Origin: Sulfurimonas sp.
Lineage (GTDB): Bacteria > Campylobacterota > Campylobacteria > Campylobacterales > Sulfurimonadaceae
DNA length: 5,490 bases
NCBI GenBank assembly: GCA_003978475.1
Contig: QNZR01000094.1
Location: 1 to 5,490 of the forward strand
Direction: 5' to 3'
Shown here: piece by piece, positions 1 to 5,490 of the stretch
Position numbering within the stretch: position 1 is the first letter of the stretch
Layout of the letters: each line of letters opens with the position of its first letter
Position numbers and translations under genes: made by a program
Notes under the pieces: generated by a model
Database searches by the model: none
Told to the model about the DNA's origin: nothing
The model's input: only the letters and a program-made list of their open reading frames with translations

Positions 1-391
1 CAGCGAACACGACGGTCGTGCCGCCGGTGATTTGGTGGGCTATAATATTAATGCTAACGGTGAAGTGATTGCATCGTTTGATAACGGGGTCTCCAGCTCT
101 GTCGGACGGGTCGCTCTGTTTCATTTTGGTAACGATCAGGGGCTTGAGCGTGTTAGCGGTACCCATTTTAAAGCAAGTGCCAACAGTGGCGAGCCAATGT
201 TTTATACGGATGAATCGGGAGCCTATATTTTAGGATCCGAGCTTAAAAGTTTTAGTTTGGAAAGTTCCAATCTGCAATATGAAAACGGCTTGACGGAACT
301 CATAATTTTACAGCGCGCATTAGATGCCAATGCCAAGAGTATTACCACGGGTGATGAGCTGATTCAAAAGGCTTTAGACATGGATGCCTAA
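1..391 (+). CDS. FlgE-type flagellar hook protein, C-terminal part (5' end outside window)
   Basis: The open frame runs in from the left edge (codons in register from base 2) and stops with TAA at 389-391, giving about 129 C-terminal residues. The internal ATG at 32 is not a real start, because the frame continues upstream with hook-like sequence (AGDLVGY). Visible FlgE features are the 'AGDLVGYNINANGEVIASF' segment, the 'ASANSGEP' motif, and a C-terminal flg_bbr_C-like helix with LTELIILQRALDANAKSITT, matching the pattern LTNLIxIQRGYQANxKTIxT. Such proteins polymerise outside the cell into the flagellar hook or a hook-associated structure. It is a clear paralogue of the complete flgE just downstream, but its last helix is divergent (ALDANAKS for GYQANGKT, ending KALDMDA instead of GLKR). 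Campylobacterota commonly carry two flgE-like genes, one near flgD. I cannot tell from this fragment which paralogue builds the main hook. Confidence 0.88.
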   Translation, partial: SEHDGRAAGDLVGYNINANGEVIASFDNGVSSSVGRVALFHFGNDQGLERVSGTHFKASANSGEPMFYTDESGAYILGSELKSFSLESSNLQYENGLTELIILQRALDANAKSITTGDELIQKALDMDA

Positions 392-393
392 TG

Positions 394-410
394 TTGGCAT
401 ACTATTTGCT
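394..410 (+). promoter_or_regulatory. Sigma-54 (RpoN) -24/-12 promoter for flgE
   Basis: TTGGCATACTATTTGCT fits the sigma-54 consensus YTGGCACG-N4-TTGCW. The invariant GG is at 396-397 and the invariant GC at 408-409, with exactly 10 bases between. Transcription would start near 420-422, leaving a leader of about 22 nt that contains the ribosome binding site AAAAGGA (430-436). The element begins three bases after the stop codon of the upstream hook paralogue, so flgE can be transcribed separately from the genes before it. In Campylobacter and Helicobacter, hook genes are RpoN-dependent class 2 genes controlled by FlgS/FlgR. That the same regulators act here is inferred. Confidence 0.8.
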
Positions 411-442
411 TTATATCAGTAATTATTACAAAAGGATTTAAA

Positions 443-2170
443 ATGTTAAAATCACTTTATTCCGGTGTCTCTGGTTTACAGTCGCATCAGATCGCTATGG
501 ATGTTGAATCAAATAATATTGCTAATGTTAATACTGTGGGTTATAAATATTCCCGCGCCAATTTTTCAGACCTTTTAGCACAAACCAATCAGATTGCTAC
601 GGCACCGCAGGGAGCGCTTGGCGGTAAAAATGCGATGCAGGTAGGTTTGGGAACCACTGCCAATTCAGTGACCCGCATTCATTCGCAGGGTTCCATTCAA
701 AATACCGATAAGAATACCGATGTCGCCATTCAGGGAGACGGCTTTTTTGTCGTCAGTTCCGATGGCGGCAATACCTACAAATATACGCGTTCAGGTGATT
801 TCAAATTCGATGCTTCGGGTAATTTTGTCGATAATAACGGCTTCATCGTTCAAGGATGGATGCGTGATGAAGCGACGGGAAAAGTCGATTCTACCGCACC
901 CATTGGCAATATTCAAATTCCTGCCGGTTTGACGACTCCTGCGAATGCGTCGACGCAGATTGATCTCAAAGCCAATCTGAATTCCGGCAGTACCGTGACA
1001 CAATTTGCTCCGACATTTGCATTGGATAATACCGGAGCAACAACCGATATTGCCGCGTATAGCGAAGATATGGCATACCTCTTCAATGCCAGTGGTGAAG
1101 CATTCAATCTGGTTGCGGGACAAGGCTTTGAAATTAGTCTTGATGATGGCGCCACGTGGCAGACCTTTACGTATGACCCGGTCGGTGGTGACGGGGCAGC
1201 AGCAGACGGCAACTTTCAGACGGTTAACGGCCTGCGGGAAGAACTCTCAAGCTTTTTGGGGGTTGACGTTACGGTGACCGATGAGGGAAAATTTCATATT
1301 ACAAATACTTCAGGAGCGGCACTTAATCTTAGCGTTCAAGATATTGCCACCAACCCCAACAGTAAATTTTCTTTGGGCTTTTCAACGTTAATTGGGAGCA
1401 TTCAGCCCGGAGCGTCAAAAACATCACAGGCCGTGAATGCGGCAACGCACTCCAGCAGTATTGATGTTTTTGACTCATTGGGGAGCAAGCATACGATAAA
1501 ATTCGATTTTCGTAAAGAGTCCGGCGCTGCCGGAACGACCTGGACCTGGAGTGCAGAGGTACCCAAGCCGGGCGATTTAAACAGTAATTTAACTCCTAAT
1601 GAGAATAGAATTTGGGGTGGTACCATTCAGTTTGATGAAAACGGAGCTCTATCGGGCTTTACGCCGCCGAACCTTGATTTTACCGCGAACAACGGCTCTT
1701 CAACCAATCAAAACATCAATTTGAATTTTGGTAGCATTGGCGGTTTTGACGGCATTACGAGCTTTGACTCCAAATCGGCAACCAGCGGTATTTCACAAGA
1801 CGGATATCCCGGCGGTGACCTCCTGGGTATTCGGATTGATCAAAGCGGTACGCTTATCGGCTCGTTTTCGAATGGACGTTCGTTTGGCTTGGCGCAGATT
1901 TCCATGGCAAAATTCTCTAATAATGAAGGGCTGGTCGGTGACGGCGGCAATGTCTATTTGCAATCAGCCAATTCAGGTGATCCGATTGTTGGTACGGCAG
2001 CTACGGCAGGACGCGGATTTATGCAGTCTTCGGCGCTGGAGGCCTCCAATGTGGATCTTTCCAAGTCGTTGACCAATCTTATTATTATTCAACGGGGGTA
2101 CCAAGCTAACGGCAAGACCATTACCACATCCGATACTTTGTTGGAGACGCTTATTGGTCTGAAACGGTAA
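443..2170 (+). CDS. flgE: Flagellar hook protein FlgE
   Basis: Encodes 575 residues. The protein forms the extracellular universal joint between rod and filament and is exported by the flagellar type III apparatus, so no signal peptide is expected or seen. The N-terminal flg_bb_rod helix (residues 4-34, SLYSGVSGLQSHQ then NNIANVNTVGYK) is followed by the conserved IQGDGFFVV region (about 96-140). A FlaE-like middle domain lies roughly at 325-450, and the C-terminal flg_bbr_C helix with SNVDLSKSLTNLIIIQRGYQ lies at 535-575. The start is well supported: ATG at 443 has AAAAGGA six bases upstream and the canonical N-terminus follows at once. At 575 residues it is much longer than E. coli FlgE (about 400). 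The extra length falls mainly at residues 200-310, a Thr/Asp/Gly-rich segment (AGQGFEISLDDGATW, LREELSSFLGVDVTV) like the outer-domain insertions of Campylobacterota hook proteins. The protein has no cysteine. It converges with dgt 32 bases downstream. Confidence 0.95.
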   Translation: MLKSLYSGVSGLQSHQIAMDVESNNIANVNTVGYKYSRANFSDLLAQTNQIATAPQGALGGKNAMQVGLGTTANSVTRIHSQGSIQNTDKNTDVAIQGDGFFVVSSDGGNTYKYTRSGDFKFDASGNFVDNNGFIVQGWMRDEATGKVDSTAPIGNIQIPAGLTTPANASTQIDLKANLNSGSTVTQFAPTFALDNTGATTDIAAYSEDMAYLFNASGEAFNLVAGQGFEISLDDGATWQTFTYDPVGGDGAAADGNFQTVNGLREELSSFLGVDVTVTDEGKFHITNTSGAALNLSVQDIATNPNSKFSLGFSTLIGSIQPGASKTSQAVNAATHSSSIDVFDSLGSKHTIKFDFRKESGAAGTTWTWSAEVPKPGDLNSNLTPNENRIWGGTIQFDENGALSGFTPPNLDFTANNGSSTNQNINLNFGSIGGFDGITSFDSKSATSGISQDGYPGGDLLGIRIDQSGTLIGSFSNGRSFGLAQISMAKFSNNEGLVGDGGNVYLQSANSGDPIVGTAATAGRGFMQSSALEASNVDLSKSLTNLIIIQRGYQANGKTITTSDTLLETLIGLKR

Positions 2171-2186
2171 ATACATGGTATTTTAT

Positions 2187-2212
2187 AGTGCACTGTTGTG
2201 CGCTACAGCACT
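2187..2212. terminator. Weak bidirectional hairpin between convergent flgE and dgt
   Basis: AGTGC (2187-2191) pairs with GCACT (2208-2212) and TGT (2194-2196) with ACA (2205-2207). There is a two-base bulge (2192-2193) and an 8-base loop. An alternative fold pairs 2186-2191 with 2200-2205 with one G-T wobble. The hairpin overlaps the last codons of dgt and sits 16 bases after the flgE stop, a sensible position for shared termination. Neither strand has a true U-tract after the stem, so intrinsic termination is unproven. Confidence 0.3.
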
Positions 2213-3306
2213 CTTCCATAAAGTTCATTATGCAGCTTCATCGCATAGCGGTCACTCATACTGGCAATATAATCGGCAATAACACGGTGCTGATGCCGTG
2301 AGTGTAGCTGACGATAAAAATATTTCGGCAACAGTTTATGCTCATCATTCAAGGCGCGATACAGTCCAATAATCGCCTGCTTGCCCGAGAACATTTTGCG
2401 AACAATGTTTTTGTGTTGGTAGAGTTCCTGGTGTAACAGTTTCTTCAGTTGTTTAATCTCACGTTCAAGTTCACTTTCAAAGCCGATAGGAAGGGGTTGT
2501 GTCGCGGGAATGGTGGCGCTTAAAACGCTGCTGTTATCAATGTTATGTTTCGAATAAGCCAATAAAGAGTAGACCAGATGATTGATGAAATGGGAGCTGA
2601 AACGGTAGCGAAACATCTCATCATCTTCTTCAATCTCAACACCTTCTGCTTCAACTTTATATAAAATTTCTTGAATCAGAGCACTTTGTTTTAAGATATC
2701 AAAACTAATAAGCCCGGCATGAATACCATCATCGATATCGTGACTCATGTAGGCAATCTCATCGGCACGATCTACGATCATCGCTTCAATGGAGGGATGG
2801 GTGTCAAGATGAAACTGGGCATCAATGGTTGTCTGTAAAAATTTCTTTTTGTAAGGATACGAGTGCTTTAAGATACCCTCAAGTGTTGCAAACGTCAGGT
2901 TCAGTCCGTGGAACGGCCGATACTTTTTCTCTAAAAAAGTGACAACCCGAAACGATTGATAGTTGTGTTCAAACCCATTGACGAAGCCATCTTCCCGTAA
3001 ACAGCTGTCCAGGGTTTCGCCGCCAATGTGCCCGAAAGGGGTATGTCCCAGATCATGTGCTAAAGCAATGGCCTCGGCAAGTGACTCTTCAAGATGCAGG
3101 CTTTTGGCAATGGATCGGGCAATTTGGCTGACCTCAAGAGAGTGGGTCAGACGGGTTCTGAAAAAGTCGCCTTCATGATTTAAAAATACCTGAGTTTTGT
3201 ATTCGAGTTTACGAAAACTTCCGGAGTGAATAATGCGGTCACGATCCCGCGCAAAAGCGGAACGAAAATCACTTGAAGCCTCGTGAAAGCGAGCATCAGC
3301 CCTCAT
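2203..3306 (-). CDS. dgt: dGTP triphosphohydrolase (dGTPase), HD-domain family
   Basis: Hydrolyses dGTP (in this family often other dNTPs too) to the deoxynucleoside and triphosphate, acting in the cytosol on nucleotide pool balance. From the ATG at 3306 it has 367 residues. The family hallmark FARDRDRIIHSGSFRKLEYK is at about 18-37, then TRLTHSLEVSQIAR carrying the first metal histidine (H55), and ALAHDLGHTPFGHIGG with the HD pair H84/D85. IVDRADEIAYMSHDIDDG carries the distal metal aspartate (D182). All catalytic HD residues are present, so the enzyme should be active. The length matches the shorter dGTPase-like class rather than the 505-residue E. coli Dgt. The start is uncertain: TTG at 3321 is in frame and would add five residues (MKKSR), and neither start has a strong Shine-Dalgarno. 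I prefer ATG. The start overlaps the 3' end of the upstream kinase-like gene by 11 bases (26 with TTG), suggesting co-transcription and translational coupling. Confidence 0.92.
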   Translation of the reverse strand: MRADARFHEASSDFRSAFARDRDRIIHSGSFRKLEYKTQVFLNHEGDFFRTRLTHSLEVSQIARSIAKSLHLEESLAEAIALAHDLGHTPFGHIGGETLDSCLREDGFVNGFEHNYQSFRVVTFLEKKYRPFHGLNLTFATLEGILKHSYPYKKKFLQTTIDAQFHLDTHPSIEAMIVDRADEIAYMSHDIDDGIHAGLISFDILKQSALIQEILYKVEAEGVEIEEDDEMFRYRFSSHFINHLVYSLLAYSKHNIDNSSVLSATIPATQPLPIGFESELEREIKQLKKLLHQELYQHKNIVRKMFSGKQAIIGLYRALNDEHKLLPKYFYRQLHSRHQHRVIADYIASMSDRYAMKLHNELYGRVL

Positions 3307-5245
3307 ACGACTCTTTTTCAAGGTTTATCTCATGAATGGTAATGAGCAGATCAAGCAGTTTTTTCTGAGTAAAAGGTTTATGCAAAAAATGGGCATGCTG
3401 GAATTTTTCCATAATCTGGTAGTGGATATCGCGCATATCATGTACTACAAAAACAATTTGCAACCCTTGTTTCTCGGCAATGTCAGAGAGCTCTTCAATG
3501 GAGGTCTCTCCCAATACGTTGGAGTTTAAGATAAGAAAATCAATATGGTGAAATTCATCATGAATAATTTTGGCGGCATGCTCCCATGAAAATGAGGGTT
3601 TGACTTTCAGATGAAAATACTCGAGTTGCTGCCGCAGCACTCTGGCGGCAAGGACATTGTTGTCGACAATGAGGGCGGAGTATTTCATAATCTCTTTGTA
3701 GGGCAGACGGTATTTACGCTGCTCAACCTGTTCAGGAAGATCAAGAACAAGGTTAAAAACAAAACTGCTTCCGTGCCCATAACTGCTTTTAAGTTTAATA
3801 TCGCCGCCCATGGTATTGATAAGCTGCTTGCTCATAATCAGACCAATTTTAATGTTGGAGTCAATGTTGAACACGTGCTCATCGGCAAAGTCGTTAAAGA
3901 CGCTGTCAATCTCTTCTTGCCGAAATCCTATACCGGTATCTCTAAAGGTAACCTCCAGATCAATAGTGCTGTCGGTCACTTCACGCGGCTTAAGCGAAAT
4001 AATAATTTCACCCCGCTGGGTGTTGTTTAGGGACTGGTTTAAAATATTGGTAAGAATTTGGTTAATACGCAGCGGATCGCCCATATATTTAATGGGCATT
4101 TTGGTGTCAATATCAAATGTAATCTCCACCCCTTTTTCTAATGCCATCTGGTTGGCTGATGCCGCGACCGTTTCTAAAATAGTATTGATATTAAACTCAA
4201 CACGTTCGAGATCGAGTGCGTTGGAGCGTAGATTGGTAATGTCAATAATATTATTGATGACCTCATCAAGCTTGGAAGATGAAGCCGTAATGTTTTCGAG
4301 TAGCTCATGCTCTTTTCTGTTGGTGCTAATTTCTGTAAGGGCCTGTGTTGAATTTAAAATAGAATCAATCGGCTTTTTCAAGCTGAGGGTTAAATTTTCA
4401 AGAAAGGCATCTTTGGATGTCAGGGTCTCTTCGAGATGGTTTTTCTCATCACAACAGCCATTGTACAGTGTGTCCGAGGCATGCAGCTTCTCTTTAAGAA
4501 GCCGATTGTCTCGGTAAAATTTTATGAGTGCCAACAGTAGTGCAACGGCTGCCAGCAGTGCGGCAACTGTCAAAGCATTGTAGACGGTAGCGGAGGAGGC
4601 GTCGGGTGTTGTTTTTGCCGGTGCGGGTTCAATTGGTGCACTTGGCTCTTCTGTCGCATCGGAGGCGACTGTAACAGTCGTGGTATTGGCGGCAGCAGAT
4701 GGGGCGGTTGTAGTCGGTGCTTCAGATATAACTGTTGGTGGTTTCGCCGTCTCAGCAGATGTTGAGGGGGTCAGAGGAGCACTGTTTGAAGGCGGCGCGG
4801 CATGTTCTTGGGTTTGTGCTGTTTGCAAGAGGGCAGCAACAGGTTTTTGGGCACGTGTGGCATTGGGTTCGGTGGTTACCGGCGGTGCAACCGCAGTTTT
4901 GTCTGAAAATTGTTCGCGTTTAACGGCTTGAGAGGGTGGGGGAGTATATTTGTTAATAAAGGCATCGGCATAGGCCGGCGGTAAAAATTCTTTGACTTCT
5001 TTGGCTGTCTGATAGCTATCAAACGGTTCTAATGCAACAATAAACGTACGGCCTGAAGGGCGGGCAACAATATTAAAACCGTATTGATCCTGAATAACAT
5101 AAAATTCTGAGTCGAGCTGTGACTCAAACTTCTCCAATGCCCTGTCCGCGGTCTGTTGACTTGGAAATGAACCGATAATAATTTTGCGCTCAGAGGTGCC
5201 ATAGAGAGAAGCCAGCATTAAAAAAAGTAAAAAAAATGTTTTCAT
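3296..5245 (-). CDS. Membrane SPOR-domain hybrid histidine-kinase-like protein with degenerate catalytic sites
   Basis: Encodes 649 residues. Order: signal peptide-like segment 1-16; SPOR-type domain about 20-95 (KIIIGSFPSQQTADRALEKF start), which in known proteins binds septal or denuded peptidoglycan; Pro/Ala/Thr-rich linker 101-218; one transmembrane helix about 221-243 followed by positive charges (KFYRDNRLLKEK), placing the C-terminal part in the cytoplasm; HisKA-like helices about 276-345; HATPase-like domain about 388-503; receiver-like domain about 521-640. The H-box reads FLENLTLSLKKP, with Leu287 where the phospho-histidine should be. The N-box reads NILNQSLNNT, with Gln404 for the metal-binding Asn. 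The G1 box DTGIG (436-440) is intact, but G2 keeps only Gly468. In the receiver, the acidic pair is D528/N529, the phospho-Asp position is Asn574, and K623-P624 is kept. It is thus probably a pseudokinase acting by ATP binding or scaffolding (inference). ATG at 5245 has AGCGGA eight bases upstream and is followed directly by the signal sequence. Confidence 0.85.
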   Translation of the reverse strand: MKTFFLLFLMLASLYGTSERKIIIGSFPSQQTADRALEKFESQLDSEFYVIQDQYGFNIVARPSGRTFIVALEPFDSYQTAKEVKEFLPPAYADAFINKYTPPPSQAVKREQFSDKTAVAPPVTTEPNATRAQKPVAALLQTAQTQEHAAPPSNSAPLTPSTSAETAKPPTVISEAPTTTAPSAAANTTTVTVASDATEEPSAPIEPAPAKTTPDASSATVYNALTVAALLAAVALLLALIKFYRDNRLLKEKLHASDTLYNGCCDEKNHLEETLTSKDAFLENLTLSLKKPIDSILNSTQALTEISTNRKEHELLENITASSSKLDEVINNIIDITNLRSNALDLERVEFNINTILETVAASANQMALEKGVEITFDIDTKMPIKYMGDPLRINQILTNILNQSLNNTQRGEIIISLKPREVTDSTIDLEVTFRDTGIGFRQEEIDSVFNDFADEHVFNIDSNIKIGLIMSKQLINTMGGDIKLKSSYGHGSSFVFNLVLDLPEQVEQRKYRLPYKEIMKYSALIVDNNVLAARVLRQQLEYFHLKVKPSFSWEHAAKIIHDEFHHIDFLILNSNVLGETSIEELSDIAEKQGLQIVFVVHDMRDIHYQIMEKFQHAHFLHKPFTQKKLLDLLITIHEINLEKESYEG

Positions 5246-5291
5246 TAAGATATTCCGCTAGTAGTTTTGGAGGTATTCTACCATTTTTATT

Positions 5292-5319
5292 ATTATATTT
5301 AACATAATAAAATAATCAA
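5292..5319 (-). promoter_or_regulatory. Sigma-70-like promoter for the SPOR/kinase-like gene and dgt
   Basis: Read on the minus strand, TTGATT (5319-5314) and a perfect TATAAT (5297-5292) are separated by 16 bases. Transcription would start near 5285, giving a leader of about 40 nt before the ATG at 5245. The site lies just downstream of an intrinsic terminator on the same strand, so it most likely drives an independent two-gene transcript. The surrounding sequence is very AT-rich, so other -10-like hexamers nearby are possible. Confidence 0.6.
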
Positions 5320-5332
5320 CAGTGCTAATTTT

Positions 5333-5389
5333 AAAAAAAACTCTACATCGGTCTCTCGTGCCGGGCGCTCAATTTACATCCCGGTGTAG
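5333..5389 (-). terminator. Intrinsic terminator of an unidentified upstream minus-strand transcript
   Basis: On the minus strand, CTACA (5389-5385) pairs with TGTAG (5347-5343). After one C-A mismatch, CGG (5383-5381) pairs with CCG (5351-5349). Two bases after the stem comes a run of eight T (5340-5333). Inside, CCGGG (5384-5380) can instead pair with CCCGG (5365-5361) around a 14-base loop, stacking within the outer CTACA/TGTAG stem. Stem plus T-run fits Rho-independent termination reading leftwards, insulating the kinase-like gene from what lies beyond the right edge. The plus strand has no U-tract on the far side. Confidence 0.65.
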
Positions 5390-5490
5390 TACAAATATTT
5401 CATGACGTCGTTAGCTTCCGAAGAAGGGATACCCACAATAATCACGATTACATGGCTGCTTTATTTTTTACGCCATAAATGGCATAATGA
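5390..5490. other. Unassigned right edge with short open frames on both strands and small inverted repeats
   Basis: I recognise no gene here. On the plus strand a frame opens at ATG 5402 and runs off the edge for 29 residues, MTSLASEEG followed by a hydrophobic stretch (IPTIITITWLLYFL) and RHKWHN. It has no ribosome binding site. On the minus strand one frame enters from the edge and stops at 5448 (ending YGVKNKAAM). Another runs from after the TAA at 5463-5461 to the TAA at 5376-5374 and includes VIVIIVGIPSSEANDVMKYL. Small inverted repeats include CTTCCGAAGAAG (5415-5426; on the minus strand a C(UUCG)G tetraloop hairpin), GGGATACCC (5426-5434), AATCACGATT (5440-5449) and an imperfect 20-base palindrome (5468-5487). 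Together with the minus-strand terminator this fits either the 3' end of a minus-strand gene or a small structured RNA. Confidence 0.35.

Noticed and set aside
791..1626. Minus-strand frames inside flgE (791-1123, 913-1212, 1402-1626)
   Set aside because: They overlap a well-supported hook gene, have no recognisable protein features, and no promoter or ribosome binding site was seen.
3810..4517. Long plus-strand open frame of 235 codons opposite the kinase-like gene
   Set aside because: It lies entirely antisense to a gene with clear domains. Its translation is a Ser/Leu/Ile/Val-rich string without recognisable motifs, typical of a shadow frame.
5269..5274. Perfect GGAGGT on the plus strand resembling a strong ribosome binding site
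   Set aside because: No start codon with a sustained frame follows. The sequence downstream is AT-rich with early stops, and the site falls in the leader of the minus-strand gene.
5272..5282. Small hairpin GGTATTCTACC near the kinase-like gene start
   Set aside because: The stem is only four base pairs with a three-base loop in an AT-rich leader, and there is no U-tract in the relevant direction.
5374..5490. Similarity of the minus strand to signal recognition particle RNA (CCGGGATGTA near 5375-5384)
   Set aside because: The short match recalls the 3' part of bacterial 4.5S RNA, but the diagnostic GGAAGGAAGCAGCC-type loop and the long flanking helix are absent.
1..5490. CRISPR arrays, insertion sequences, tRNA or rRNA genes
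   Set aside because: No spaced direct repeats, transposase-like frames, terminal inverted repeats of IS type, or tRNA T-loop/acceptor signatures were seen.

Overview
The window looks like chromosomal DNA from a flagellated member of the Campylobacterota (epsilonproteobacteria), probably a Sulfurimonas/Sulfuricurvum-like organism. This rests on three things: two flagellar hook-protein paralogues in tandem, a sigma-54-type promoter directly in front of the hook gene (the arrangement known in Campylobacter and Helicobacter), and an AT-leaning sequence with A-rich ribosome binding sites. The genus is an inference from protein style; no marker gene is present.

Left part (1-2170, + strand): the 3' end of a FlgE-type hook protein gene, a 51-base gap holding a well-formed sigma-54 -24/-12 element (394-410) and a clear ribosome binding site, then a complete flgE of 575 codons. 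Both genes belong to the flagellar hook module. The second can be transcribed from its own sigma-54 promoter.

Middle and right (2203-5245, - strand): a two-gene unit converging on flgE. The promoter-proximal gene (5245 to 3296) encodes a 649-residue membrane protein: signal peptide, periplasmic SPOR domain, long Pro/Ala/Thr linker, one transmembrane helix, then a cytoplasmic hybrid histidine-kinase body (HisKA-like, HATPase-like, receiver-like). The phospho-accepting histidine, the N-box metal-binding asparagine and the receiver phospho-aspartate all appear to be replaced. It therefore reads as a pseudo-hybrid-kinase and is the most unusual element here. Its 3' end overlaps the start of dgt, an HD-domain dGTP triphosphohydrolase, so the two are probably translationally coupled. 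A short imperfect hairpin separates the converging flgE and dgt ends.

Right edge (5246-5490): a sigma-70-like promoter for the kinase-like gene (5292-5319, - strand), and upstream of it an intrinsic terminator on the - strand (5333-5389) that closes an unidentified transcript entering from beyond the window. The last 100 bases hold short open frames on both strands and several small inverted repeats. I could not identify a gene there.
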